Counted from the stretch's first letter, positions 14,452 through 24,233 are shown. The stretch: DNA of 64,000 nucleotides from MPNO01 sp965205995 (GCA_965205995.1 OZ242200.1:1550001-1614000); one strand, 5' to 3'. Notes: generated by a model from the sequence alone, not told the origin. Program-made: numbers and translations.

Positions 14452-16316
14452 GATGCCGTCCTTCCGGTGAGATCGATCACGCCCGCATCGGACGGCTCGG
14501 CGTGGAGCCGCTCGACCTCCGCTGCCCGCCGGGCGAGCACCGCGCGCTGGTTGATATAGCCCTTGTCGGTGATCTCGCCGGCGTCGATGGCGGGCGGCTC
14601 GGCGGCGAGCAGCGCGCGCGCGATGCGGGTCGACGAGCCCCGGTTCTCCGCGTTATGCCGGGCGAGCCCGGCGGCGAGGCGGTCGCGGATCTCGGGCCGG
14701 GCGATCGCCTCGGCGAGCGTGGCGTCGGCGGCGAGGTCGGGGCAGAGCGCGCGGCAGCCGGGCAGGCTCGGGAAGCCGACGATGCCGATCTCGTCCCGGT
14801 CGTGGCCGGTGATCACCGCGTCCTGCAGCACCGGGGCGGCGGCCGAGATGACCGCCAGGCGGAGCGTGCCGACGGCGACCCAGGTGCCGCTCAGCAGCTT
14901 GAAATTCTCCGTCACCCGCCCGTCGAACAGGAGGCCCTGGGCGGGGTCGCCGGCGTCGAGGAACTTGACCGCGTCGCCGATGCGGAAGAAGCCGTCCTCG
15001 TCGAACGCCTTGGCGGTGATCTCGGGCGCGCCCCAGTAGCCGGGCGAGATGGTTACGCCGCGGAACCGCGCCTCCAGCTTGTCGCCGTTGGGGGCGAGCT
15101 TCACCTCGACGCCGGGCAGCGGCACGCCGACATTGCCCCAGACGTCGGAATCCCACGTCATGTAGGTGGCCGCCGGCGCGGTCTCGGTCGAGCCCAGCGA
15201 GGTGACGATCGGGGTGCGCGCGCCGCGCGCCGCGACCGACAGCGCGTCGAGCTTCCGGCGCAGCGACTGGGGCAGCGCCGCGCCGGCGAAGAACAGCACG
15301 TCGAGGTCGCCCAGCAGATGGTCGCGCAATTCCGCATCGGCCTCCAGCGCCTGCACCAGCACGTCATAGCCGCGCGGCACGTTGAGATAGAGCGTCGACT
15401 TCACATCGCGCAGATTGGCCAGCGTCCTGTCGAACAGCCCGGGCGCCGGCTTGCCGTCGTCGAGATAGAACGTGCCGCCGTGGAAGATCGTCAGGTTGAA
15501 GCAGAAATTGCCGCCAAAAGTGTGGTTCCAGGGCAGCCAGTCGCAGATCACCGGCGGGCGCTCCAGCAGGAACGGGTAGGAGAAGACGGTCTGCACCTGG
15601 TTGGCGCAGAGCATGCGCTGGGTGTTGATCACCCCCTTGGGCAGGCCGGTCGAGCCGGAGGTGAGCAGGATCTTCGCAACCGTGTCGGGCCCGATTTCGG
15701 CGAGCCTCGCCTCCAGCGCCGGGCCGGGCGCGGTCGCCGCCCAGGCGGCCAGGCTCTCGGTTCCGTCGGCCCCGTCGCTGGTGAGGATCGTCCGCCCGTC
15801 GAGGTCGAGCGCCGCCAGCGCGGCGGCGAACGGCCCCGGCGTATCGACGAAGATCGCCGACGGGTCGTGATGCGCGATCACGCCGCGCAGCTTCTCGTAG
15901 TCGCGCGACATCAGCGAATACGCCGGCGAGACCGGCATCACCGGCACCCCGACATGCATGGCGCCGAGCTGGAGGAGGCCGAAATCGATCGAGTTGTCCG
16001 ACAGGATCGCCACCGGCCGGTCGGCGCCGTGGCCGCGCTCGACCAATGCCTGGCCGATGGCGGCGCTCTTCGCCGCGGCGCCCGCATAGTCGAGCCGGCG
16101 CCAGCCGTCGCCGTCGCGCTCGGCGAGGAAGGTCCGGTCCGGCATCTCGGCCGCGCGGGCGCGCAGCACCCCGATCAAATGGTCCGGCACCGCGCCGAGG
16201 GGCACCGGCTGGCGCAGCAGCCAGCCGCCATCCGCCGTCCGCTCCGCCTCGACCGTCGGCGGCGCCAGCGCGGTGCCGGCGAACGGAGCCTTGGCAGCGG
16301 CTTCGACCTCGGTCAT
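14448..16316 (-). CDS. Feruloyl-CoA synthetase-like acyl-CoA ligase
   Basis: 622 residues, ANL superfamily. It activates a carboxylic acid as acyl-AMP, then acyl-CoA. The AMP-binding P-loop is LLTSGSTGLPKGVINTQRML (about residue 215), then a long N-terminal core with TSLGSTETAPAATYM (A5 motif), GDAVKFLD (A7/A8 region) and FDGRVTENFKLLSGTWV. The LPKGVINTQRM and ENFKLLSGTWV forms are typical of feruloyl-CoA synthetases. The lysine of the A10 motif appears in ITDKGYINQRAVL. The ATG at 16316 (MTEVEAAAK) has a GAGGG upstream; longer starts lack support. The downstream ThDP gene overlaps by four bases. An aromatic or hydroxycinnamate substrate is inferred from family only. Confidence 0.85.
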   Translation of the reverse strand: MTEVEAAAKAPFAGTALAPPTVEAERTADGGWLLRQPVPLGAVPDHLIGVLRARAAEMPDRTFLAERDGDGWRRLDYAGAAAKSAAIGQALVERGHGADRPVAILSDNSIDFGLLQLGAMHVGVPVMPVSPAYSLMSRDYEKLRGVIAHHDPSAIFVDTPGPFAAALAALDLDGRTILTSDGADGTESLAAWAATAPGPALEARLAEIGPDTVAKILLTSGSTGLPKGVINTQRMLCANQVQTVFSYPFLLERPPVICDWLPWNHTFGGNFCFNLTIFHGGTFYLDDGKPAPGLFDRTLANLRDVKSTLYLNVPRGYDVLVQALEADAELRDHLLGDLDVLFFAGAALPQSLRRKLDALSVAARGARTPIVTSLGSTETAPAATYMTWDSDVWGNVGVPLPGVEVKLAPNGDKLEARFRGVTISPGYWGAPEITAKAFDEDGFFRIGDAVKFLDAGDPAQGLLFDGRVTENFKLLSGTWVAVGTLRLAVISAAAPVLQDAVITGHDRDEIGIVGFPSLPGCRALCPDLAADATLAEAIARPEIRDRLAAGLARHNAENRGSSTRIARALLAAEPPAIDAGEITDKGYINQRAVLARRAAEVERLHAEPSDAGVIDLTGRTAS

Positions 16317-16390
16317 TCTGGATCCCCCTCGCGCCACATCTGGATGCGGCGCTCGTGCCGTGTCAAGCGAACCGCATGGGAGCCATGGCA

Positions 16391-17374
16391 ATGGACGTCA
16401 CCGCCTACGCCGCCTCGGTCGGCCATTCGGTCTGGTTCAGCCACGATGTCGGGGAGACCTGGAACCGCGCCCACACCCCGACCGGCGGGGTCTACAACGA
16501 ATCCCGCTGCTGGTGCCTCTCGATCCACCCCGACCGGCCGGGCGAGGTGCTGTCGGGCACCGACCAGGGGGTCTATCGCTGGCAGCCCGATCCGGGCCGC
16601 TGGGTCTATCTCCCCTCGCCGCTCGACGATTTGCAGATCCTGCAGATCGCCCAGTCGCCGCACGACGCGGACGCGATCTTCGCCGGCACCCGCCCGGCGC
16701 AGATCTACCGCTCGCTCGACGGCGGCGGGAGCTGGACGCGGCTGGAGCTTGCCAACCTCTCCGAATGCTGGTTCATCAACACGCCGCGGGTCACCTCGAT
16801 CCGCTTCGACCCCGTGGAGCCCGAGACGGTCTGGGCGACCATCGAGATCGACGGGCTCTACCGCACGCGCGACCTCGGCGAGACCTGGGAGAAGCTGAAT
16901 GAGGGGCTGGTCTCGGACGACACCCACAACCTCGTCTTCTTCGACGACGCGGACGGGCGCACGCTGCTGATCTCGACCGAGGAGGGGCTGCACCGGAGTG
17001 TCGACAACGGCGAGAGCTGGCGGCTGGTCGAGGTGCCGGAGGCGGCGCCCTGGGTCTATATGCGCTGCATCGAGCGCCGCGCCGACGATTCGGGCGTCAT
17101 GTTCATGTCGGCCGGCGACCGCCCGTCGAGCGACCGGGGCCGGCTGCTCAGGAGCCGCGACCGCGGCCTGACCTGGGAGGATGCCGGGCTGCCCGGCCCG
17201 GTCAACTCGACGATCTGGTGGATCGGCACCAACGCGGCCGACCCGATGCTGATCTTCTGCTGCACCATCATGGGCCAGATCTTCCGCTCGACCGACGGCG
17301 GCGAGACCTGGCGCAAGATGGACCGCGAGCTCGGCGAGCTCCGCATGATCGCCTGGCAGCCCAACGGGGCCTGA
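16391..17374 (+). CDS. Asp-box (BNR) beta-propeller protein
   Basis: 327 residues built from six Asp-box motifs: SHDVGETW, SLDGGGSW, TRDLGETW, SVDNGESW, SRDRGLTW and STDGGETW, one at the edge of each propeller blade. Annotations of such proteins as exo-alpha-sialidase or 'VPS10/YCF48-like' are common, but I see no sialidase Arg triad. No signal peptide is visible, so it should be cytoplasmic. The ATG at 16391 lies eight bases after GGAG; ATGs at 16376 and 16385 are in frame alternatives. It is divergent from the ligase gene. Such propellers near acyl-CoA ligases recur in environmental proteobacteria, but their substrate is unknown. Confidence 0.75.
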   Translation: MDVTAYAASVGHSVWFSHDVGETWNRAHTPTGGVYNESRCWCLSIHPDRPGEVLSGTDQGVYRWQPDPGRWVYLPSPLDDLQILQIAQSPHDADAIFAGTRPAQIYRSLDGGGSWTRLELANLSECWFINTPRVTSIRFDPVEPETVWATIEIDGLYRTRDLGETWEKLNEGLVSDDTHNLVFFDDADGRTLLISTEEGLHRSVDNGESWRLVEVPEAAPWVYMRCIERRADDSGVMFMSAGDRPSSDRGRLLRSRDRGLTWEDAGLPGPVNSTIWWIGTNAADPMLIFCCTIMGQIFRSTDGGETWRKMDRELGELRMIAWQPNGA

Positions 17375-17394
17375 CGGTCGCTGTGAAACGCTAA

Positions 17395-17410
17395 TGTTTC
17401 ACGTGAAACA
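17395..17410. other. parS centromere site, copy 3
   Basis: TGTTTCACGTGAAACA, perfect. It lies 20 bases beyond the propeller gene, in a 210-bp gap that is less GC-rich. Unlike copies 1 and 2 it is not beside ThDP-enzyme sequence. Confidence 0.88.
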
Positions 17411-17584
17411 TAGGTCAGCAGTACTGACTTATGTATCGCGTTAAGAAAACGCCTTATCCGGCAAAAAAAATGCCGCGCGAAACATAATTTCGCGAACCGC
17501 CCGGTTTCCCGTCCCCCGGGGACGCAAACCGTCGGTGCCCAGACTCGGACCGCGCCGATTCGATGCATTCCGCGGCCAACCCGC

Positions 17585-19894
17585 TCAGTTCGCGTAGAGG
17601 TCGGACTGCATTCGCCTGAACGCATCCCGGACGGCCGAGAGACTGCCGAGATGTTCCCGGCTCTCGCCCACGCTGCCGTAACGCCCGATCAGGAAAGACC
17701 CGAGCTTGGCGGTCGCCAACTCGCCTTCGCCGTGGGTCTCGTAAGCCTGGAGAATACCGAGAAGCAGCTCCCTCATCTCGCCATCGACGGTGAACAGCCC
17801 GCCTCGACGCGCGCCGTCGGCGCGCTCGCGGCGGGTCCTGGGCGGATTGGCGAAGAGCACATAGGAGAACACGTCGAACAGGTCGCTGTCGGGCGCGTCC
17901 ACCAGCCGCCGAACATCCTCCAGCCGCCCTTGGTCGTATCCGTGGTCATCGAGCCGTTCCAGGAAGCTCTGGCGGTTATCCGGGTCCGCCCAGATCGCAC
18001 GAAGCTGATCCTCGTCGGCGATCAGTCCAGCCAGATCGCCGAACAGGCGCCGCAGGAACTCGGCGGCCGAGATCGGCTTGCCGTCCGCGCTCCAATAGGT
18101 CGTCGCGGCGATATAGCGGATGGCCCGCTCCTTGCCGTCTGCCAGCCTGACGACGATCTTCTCGATCGGCTCGTCGTCCAGCTCACCGCCGCCCCCGTTG
18201 TCGTCCGGACGGTGGATACACCGGGCCGGCCCGGGAGGCACCGGCTCTTCCGGCTCGCCGTCCCATTCGGGGTCGCTGAAATTGCGGTGCGCCTTCACGA
18301 AATCCCAGATCGTGAAGAAATCCTTGCCCTCGAAGGTCCGCGTTCCGCGCCCGATGATCTGCTTGAATTCGATCATGGAGCGGATCGGGCGCATCAGGAC
18401 GATGTGGCGGATGTTGAGGGCGTCCACCCCGGTCGACAGCTTCTGCGACGTCGTCAGGACCGTGGGGACGGTCTTTTCGTTGTCCTGAAAATCGCGGAGA
18501 TGCTGGTCGCCGACCGCGCCGTCATTCGCCGTCACCCGGTGGCAGTAATTCGGGTCGGTGCTGTCCTTGACCCGGTTGATGAGGTCGCGCACCAGCGCGG
18601 CATGGTCCTGGGTGTGGCAGAAAACCAGCGTCTTCTGCCCCTGGTCGGTCTGGCCCATGAACTCGCGCACGCGGCTCAATTCACGCTGCCGGATGACGAT
18701 CTTGCGGTTGAAGTCCTCCTCGGTGAACCGCTCGCCCGCCTCGACCTCGCCCTGGATGACGTCGTCGTCGGGGACGTAGACATATTCGTCGATGGTGCTG
18801 GCCATCTGGCGCACCTTGAAGGGCGTCAGGAAACCGTCCTCGATCCCGTCCCTGAGGGCGTAGGTGTAGACCGGCTCGCCGAAATAGGCGTAGGTGTCGG
18901 CGTTGTGCCGGCGCTTGGGCGTTGCCGTCAGGCCGAGCTGCACCGCCGGCGCGAAATGCTCCAGAATCCGCCGCCAGGTGCTCTCGTCCTCGGCGCCGCC
19001 GCGGTGGCATTCGTCGACCACGATGAAATCGAAGAAATCCGGCGGATAGCCGGTGAACACCGGTTCGCCCTCGCCGGTCATGAAGGTCTGGAAGATGGTG
19101 AAGAACACGCTGGCGTTTTTCGGCACCCTGCCGCCCTTCTTGCTCAGGGATTGGGGATCGATACGCGCCACGGCATCCGATGGAAAAGCGGAAAAGGCGT
19201 TGTAGGCCTGGTCGGCGAGGATGTTGCGGTCGGCGAGGAACAGGATGCGCGGGCGGCGCACCGGTTCGCCCGCCAGGCTCCATTTCGACTGGAACAGCTT
19301 CCAGGCGATCTGGAAGGCGATGGAGGTCTTGCCGGTCCCGGTCGCCAGCGTCAGCAGGATACGCCGGTCGCCCCGCGCGATGGCTTCGAGCGCCGCCGCG
19401 ATGGCCTTGTGCTGGTAGTAGCGCGGCTCCCATTTGCCGCCGTCTCTCTCGAACTCCACCGCGCCGAAGGCGTCCCGCCAGGCATTCGATTCGGTGAAGG
19501 TCCGGTCCCAAAGCTCCTGCGGCGTCGGGAAGGGCAGGAGCATGTCGCCCTCTGCGCCGGTCGCCATGTCGATGCCGTACCATTGCAGCCCGTTCGAGGC
19601 ATAGGCGAAGCGGGCGCCGAGGCGGGTGGCATAGTCCTTGGCCTGCCCGACCCCTTCGCGATGGCTGAGGCCCGCCCGCTTGGCCTCCAGCACGGCGAGC
19701 TTCTGCCCCTTGTGGAACAGGACATAGTCGCAGGACAGGCCCTTGCCGCGCTTGCCGCCGGCCTGGATGCGGCCGGGACAGATCATCTCGCGCCGGACGC
19801 GTGAGCCTTCGACGACGCCCCAGCCGGCGTCCCGCAGCACCGGATCGATGCGGTCCGCGCGGGTCTCGGCCTCGGTCTCGTCGTGCAGGCTCAT
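17585..19894 (-). CDS. hsdR: Type I restriction enzyme, R subunit
   Basis: 769 residues, EcoEI-like length. It moves along DNA and cuts it when the site is unmethylated, in complex with HsdM and HsdS. The nuclease motif is Asp56 and E70-A-K72 (DYVLFHKGQKLAVLEAKRAG). Helicase motifs are GTGKT (186-190), DECHRGG (294-300), TATPKRRH (about 323) and QIIGRGTR (about 510). The C-terminal domain that docks on the methylase is complete. The gene is intact, while its partners hsdS and hsdM each contain frameshifts; without methylase and specificity subunits the enzyme would be idle. It is the last gene of the hsdM-hsdS-hsdR operon. Confidence 0.93.
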   Translation of the reverse strand: MSLHDETEAETRADRIDPVLRDAGWGVVEGSRVRREMICPGRIQAGGKRGKGLSCDYVLFHKGQKLAVLEAKRAGLSHREGVGQAKDYATRLGARFAYASNGLQWYGIDMATGAEGDMLLPFPTPQELWDRTFTESNAWRDAFGAVEFERDGGKWEPRYYQHKAIAAALEAIARGDRRILLTLATGTGKTSIAFQIAWKLFQSKWSLAGEPVRRPRILFLADRNILADQAYNAFSAFPSDAVARIDPQSLSKKGGRVPKNASVFFTIFQTFMTGEGEPVFTGYPPDFFDFIVVDECHRGGAEDESTWRRILEHFAPAVQLGLTATPKRRHNADTYAYFGEPVYTYALRDGIEDGFLTPFKVRQMASTIDEYVYVPDDDVIQGEVEAGERFTEEDFNRKIVIRQRELSRVREFMGQTDQGQKTLVFCHTQDHAALVRDLINRVKDSTDPNYCHRVTANDGAVGDQHLRDFQDNEKTVPTVLTTSQKLSTGVDALNIRHIVLMRPIRSMIEFKQIIGRGTRTFEGKDFFTIWDFVKAHRNFSDPEWDGEPEEPVPPGPARCIHRPDDNGGGGELDDEPIEKIVVRLADGKERAIRYIAATTYWSADGKPISAAEFLRRLFGDLAGLIADEDQLRAIWADPDNRQSFLERLDDHGYDQGRLEDVRRLVDAPDSDLFDVFSYVLFANPPRTRRERADGARRGGLFTVDGEMRELLLGILQAYETHGEGELATAKLGSFLIGRYGSVGESREHLGSLSAVRDAFRRMQSDLYAN

Positions 19895-19907
19895 GGCGGC
19901 GCTCGCG

Positions 19908-21231
19908 TCACGTCAGTTCGCCCGAGAAGGCGCGTTGCAGGAGGGATTGGCGGAGGTCGTCGAGGTCTCGGAGCTTCACTTCATAGGTATCGGTCAAACC
20001 TATCGCTTCTTGAGCAATGCATTCCAGGGATGCACAGATTTTCTGCTGCACGCTAACGGGCGGATGGCAGATGCTAAATGCCTTGACTTCGGGGAAGTAA
20101 ATTGTCTGATGGATGGAACCGCTGGCGAAACGTCTAATCTCATCACCCTGAGCCAACAATAAATACTTCAGGAAATTGGACGATAACCCATCGCCACAAA
20201 CCCAGTTCACGAAGTCCTGACTGGTGGCCATTTCACGGCCTCATCACCGTGACGTATCCCACCGAAGCCGTGCGCGAAAGGCACACAGTACCAGGCGGAA
20301 GGACGCGAGCGCTAGAATTAGAAATCCCAAGAGCGTTCGTGTTTTCGAACGTTGCTTCGATGATTCCTCCATGATGGTCGCGCGCATCCTTTATGCCTAT
20401 CCACGGCACATCTCCGCCCCAGTATTCAGGATGCTTTCGGCTGGGTGTATGTCCGCTTTCGAGGCGAGCCAATTCTGTTAACAATGTCCACTTCCACCCT
20501 GCGCGCGGCCGGATGCTTGTATCGAGGACCGAGAGAGAGTACGGACCAATAATCGGCCTGAGCGTGGCGGCACGCCCACCGGTCTGCGTTCCCTTTCGAA
20601 AACGTTGGTCCCTTACTCTGTTAGCTGCCGATGCGACGGAGTCGGGCGGCAAGTTGGTCTCCCATTTGAGTCCGTCATTTCGGAAAACTTCGCGCAGGGC
20701 ACTGAGGAAGAAGTTCCGCGCATTCTCCAGGTTCCATTCGACGTGGACCCGAGCGCGGTTCAGACCCTCGAAGGCCTCGTCCAGAACCGCAACGATCCGC
20801 CGTTGTTCCTCCAGCGGCGGGAGGGGAATTGATATTTCTCTCAGCCGACCCTGATTCAACTTGGGGACGGTCATGCCGGAGACGAAAGGGATAAGGTCGG
20901 AAGCGTTTAGAAAATAGATCAACCAATCGTCGAGAATTTCGTTTCGCTGAGGTCGAATAACATGGGCGTGATTGTTGACCCAAGTCTTGCCATCAATCGC
21001 GAATGCAGAATTCTCGCCAGCTCTCCATTTGGCACCGTCCTCGCCAACCAGCACAAGCGGCTCATCAAAGATGTAGTCGGCTACATGGTCGAGTACGCCG
21101 GTCGCACCGTAATATGGATAAGGCCCTGCAATTCGGTCGCGCTTAGTAATCGGTTTTCGGAGGCGATCAAGAATATCGCATACATTTCCAAGGGGTTTCG
21201 TTGCCCAATTTTTACTCACTACGCCCTTCAC
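19908..21231 (-). pseudogene. hsdS: Type I restriction enzyme, S subunit, one frameshift
   Basis: The specificity subunit chooses the DNA target. The first frame (GTG at 21229-21231, VKGVVSKNWATKPLGNVCDI) carries the first target-recognition domain, the spacer helix (LPPLEEQRRIVAVLDEAFEG) and most of the second domain, ending TASVGYVTVM. The second frame resumes in GREMATSQDFVNWVCGD and ends with the second spacer helix (LDDLRQSLLQRAFSGEL). Deleting one A at about 20240-20250 restores the classical 'VGxVTVMGRxMATSQDFVNW'. The start overlaps the hsdM stop (GTGA). Either the gene is dead, or the frame is off in part of the population, or the read is wrong by one base. Confidence 0.82.
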
Positions 21232-22674
21232 ATCATCCCCCGGATATTCTCAAGAATCTCCGCCGTCTCGGTGTCGCGGGCCAGCATATCGGCGATGATC
21301 TCTTCGGGGCTGCGCAGGGTGCCTCTTCCGGCGCGTTGGGGTTCTTGACCGAGAGGTCCAGCGTGTCTTCGTCCAGATCGGCGCGCGCGACGCGCCAGCT
21401 TTGCGGACCCTCGGCAAAGGTCGCTTGCAGGTCCACGAACTCCGCCAGTCGCCGTCGTTCAGCGGGTTGGTCTTGCCGAGGGAGCGTCCGGATCGAGCTG
21501 GTGTACCAGATGTCCCGTGTCGGCGCGCCCTTCTCGAAGAACAGCACCACCGTCTTGACGCCCGCGCCCTGGAAGGTGCCGGACGGGCAATCGAGGATCG
21601 TGTGGAGCGTGCAGGCGTCCAGCAATTCCCGGCGCAGGGCGACCGAGGCGTTGTCGGTATTGCTCAGGAAGGTGTTCTTGATGACCACCGCCGCCCGGCC
21701 GCCGGCGCGCAGCTTGCGGATGAAGTGCTGGAGGAAGAGATAGGCGGTCTCGCCCGAGCGGATCGGGAAGTTGTGCTGGACCTCGCGCCGCTCGCCGCCG
21801 CCGAAGGGCGGATTGGCGAGCACGATGTCGTGGCGGTCCCGCTCCTGGAAGTCCATCACGTTCTCGTTGAGCGAGTTGGTGTGGACGATGTCCGGCGCCT
21901 CGATCCCGTGCAGGATCATGTTCATGATGCCGATGATGTAGGCGAGCGACTTCTTCTCCTGCCCGAAGAAGGTGTCGCGCTGCAGGTCTCGTATTGCGAG
22001 GCGCCGAGGTCCGCACGCCGCATGTATTCCCAGGACTCGCACAGGAACCCGGCCGAGCCCACGGCGCCGTCATAGACGGTCTCGCCGATCTTCGGGTCGA
22101 CGACCCGGATCATGGCGCGGATCAGCGGGCGCGGAGTGTAGTACTCGCCGCCGTTGCGGCCGGCGTTGCCCATGCGGCGGATGCGGCTCTCGTAGAGTTG
22201 CGACAGCTCGTGGCGCTCGGCCTGGGTGTTGAAGGAGAGCGCGTCGACGATCTCCAGCACGTCGCGCAGGATGTAGCCGGAGCGGAACTTGCTGCGCAGC
22301 TCGGTGAAGATCTCGCCGATCTTGTATTCGATCGTGCGCGGGCTCTCGGCCGACTGCCGGAAGGCGGCGAGGTAAGGGAACAGTTCGCGGTCGACGAAGG
22401 CGATCAGGTCGTCGCCGATCTTCGCGTCGTTGTGGTCGAACTCTCCTTCGGGCGTCCTGGGCGCGGCCCAGCGGTCCCATCGGAAATCGCGGACGATGAG
22501 GGGGGCGTAGTCCTCGCCGTCCAGCTCCGCCCTGTCCCGGCGCTCGGTTTCGAGGTCGTGCAAATATTTGAGGAACAGGACCCAGGAAATCTGCTCGACA
22601 TAGTCCAGCTCGTTGGCAATGCCTTCCTCGGCCCGCAATTGCCGCTCGATGGAGTTGAATGCGTTCTCGTACAT
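21228..22674 (-). pseudogene. hsdM: Type I restriction enzyme, M subunit, two frameshifts
   Basis: Adenine N6-methyltransferase of the type I complex. Frame one from the ATG at 22674: MYENAFNSIERQLRAEEGIA, the N-terminal helical domain, GNAGRNGGEYYTPRPLIRAM, and the AdoMet motif DGAVGSAGFL. The frame then shifts near 21990-22000 into LQRDTFFGQEKKSLAYIIGI, and the catalytic LANPPFGGGE follows. A second shift near 21315 is needed to reach the normal end RSPEEIIADMLARD, then ENIRGMM and stop. Two breaks make sequence error at both places less likely than real decay, though neither can be excluded. Confidence 0.82.
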
Positions 22675-22780
22675 ATGCCGTCCTTGAATCGAAGCACTCG
22701 ATCTATCGCCTAACCAGGATTTCTCACCAATGGACGCCCCGGTGTCCAGCGGAAGCCGCTGCCGTCGGGAGAACCGAGGC

Positions 22781-22868
22781 TGTCACCCCGGCCTTGTGCC
22801 GGGGCCCAGGGCAACAGGCACGGTCCTCGCCCGGCTTCCCTGGACCCCGGCACAAGGCCGGGGTGACA
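22781..22868. repeat. Long inverted repeat (family R2)
   Basis: TGTCACCCCGGCCTTGTGCC and GGCACAAGGCCGGGGTGACA are perfect inverted arms about 45 bases apart, extended inward by CCCAGG/CCTGG. It would fold into a strong hairpin between hsdM and the thiolase gene. Flanking DNA to about 22960 resembles 59290-59410. The rest of the gap 22675-23030 shows no gene. Confidence 0.82.
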
Positions 22869-23030
22869 GCGGGGCAAGGGACAGAGTGCGGGCGTCGCCG
22901 AACCGTCGCGCGGTCGGACAAACGCCTGTCACCAAGCCTCTTCTTGTGTCGGACATCTCGATACACCGACCTCTCGTGAGAAATCGTGGCTGAAACAACG
23001 GCGGGCCGGCGTGTGTGGAAGCGCCCCCCC

Positions 23031-24233
23031 TCACCCGTCGCCGACCTCGACGACCACCGCCATCGCGCTGTCGCCGGCGGCGCAGCCGGTGAACAGGCCG
23101 TAGCCGCCGCCGCGCAGCGCGAGCTCCTCGATCAGCTCGATCGTCGCGCGCAGCCCGGTCGGACCCTGCGGGTGGCCCCAGATCAGCGAGCAGCCGAAAT
23201 TGTTCATCTTCTCGACATCCGCGCCGGTCTCGCGGCAGAACACCACGTCGTTGACCGCGAACGGGTTGTGGGTCTTGATCGCCGCGACATCGTCGAGCCC
23301 GATCCCGGCGTCGTCGAGCGCCCGCCTGGCGGCGCCGATCGGCGCTTCCGGCATGTGGCGGACCTCCGCGCGCGCCGTGCCGAAGCCGGCGAGGCGGACG
23401 CCGATCCCGTCGTCGCGGGACATCGCACGGGCGCGCTCGCGGCCGGTCACCACCAGCCCCGCATTGCCGTCGGCGGGGTGGGTCTGCCCGGCATAGGTCA
23501 CCGTGCCGTCGCCCTGCACCGGGCGCAGCCGGTCGAGCCCCTCGCGCGTCGTCTCGTGGATGCCCTCGTCGCCGTCGAGCACGGCTGCGGTCTTGCGGTA
23601 GCGCGCATCGGGCACGTCGAGCGGCAGCGTCATGTAGCGTTTCTGGAAGGCCCGGTCGTCGGCCACGGCATCGCAATATTGCTCGTAGCGCCGGAGCACC
23701 ACGTCGTGCTGTTCCCCGGTGGTGATCTGCCACTTCCTGGCGACCGTCTCGGCGGTGTCGATCATCCCGCATCTGGCATAGGGGTCGTCCGAGAAATTGC
23801 CCAGCACCCAGTCCTCGTGCTCGCCGGTGCCGCCCGGCGCGTGCGGCGCGGGGTAGTAGATATGCGGCCCGTTGGAGGTCCGGTCGCCGGACAGCACGAG
23901 GGCGATTTCGGCGCCGCCGCCCTCGACCTCCTGGCTCGCCGCCTGCAGGCAGCGCGCGCCGGTGGCGCAGGCCTGGTTGATCGTCGGGCCCGGAATGTGG
24001 TCGGCGCCCATCATCGCGGTCACCCAGGGCAGGCCGAAGAAGCACTGGCGCTGCGCCACCGTGAGCCCGAGCACGCCGTAGTCGATCTCGTCGAGCGCGA
24101 CATCGCGGCGGGCGAGCTCGTCGCGCGCCACATGGGCGACGTATTGCATGCTGTGCAGATGCGACAGGCTGCCCTGCCAGCGCGCGAACGGGGTGCTCCA
24201 GTAAACCCCGTAAGGGATATAAGCGTCGCGCAT
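23031..24233 (-). CDS. Thiolase-family protein
   Basis: 400 residues, thiolase fold. The nucleophile is Cys89 in INQACATGARC; His354 in WGHPQGPTG and Cys384 in FTGCAAGDSAMA complete the catalytic set. Cleaving thiolases and acetyl-CoA acetyltransferases share these residues. In biosynthetic and degradative thiolases the first motif is usually NxxCxSG; the Ala-Thr here and the WGHPQG form place it in the divergent, acetyl-CoA acetyltransferase-like group whose substrates are mostly unknown. N-terminus MRDAYIPYGVYWSTPFARWQ is clean. It is divergent from a VOC-fold gene, with a shared 117-bp promoter region. Confidence 0.85.
   Translation of the reverse strand: MRDAYIPYGVYWSTPFARWQGSLSHLHSMQYVAHVARDELARRDVALDEIDYGVLGLTVAQRQCFFGLPWVTAMMGADHIPGPTINQACATGARCLQAASQEVEGGGAEIALVLSGDRTSNGPHIYYPAPHAPGGTGEHEDWVLGNFSDDPYARCGMIDTAETVARKWQITTGEQHDVVLRRYEQYCDAVADDRAFQKRYMTLPLDVPDARYRKTAAVLDGDEGIHETTREGLDRLRPVQGDGTVTYAGQTHPADGNAGLVVTGRERARAMSRDDGIGVRLAGFGTARAEVRHMPEAPIGAARRALDDAGIGLDDVAAIKTHNPFAVNDVVFCRETGADVEKMNNFGCSLIWGHPQGPTGLRATIELIEELALRGGGYGLFTGCAAGDSAMAVVVEVGDG

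Noticed and set aside
14502..16898. 798-codon open frame on the plus strand across the ligase gene
   Set aside because: It is antisense to a clear acyl-CoA ligase and reads as Arg/Gly/Ala-rich protein with no domain; such long shadows are normal in GC-rich DNA.
17465..17500. GCGCGAAACATAATTTCGCG as a fourth parS
   Set aside because: It has dyad symmetry but only part of the parS core (GAAACA) and lacks the central CACGTG.
17651..19804. 717-codon plus-strand frame over hsdR
   Set aside because: It is antisense to hsdR, which has all helicase and nuclease motifs.
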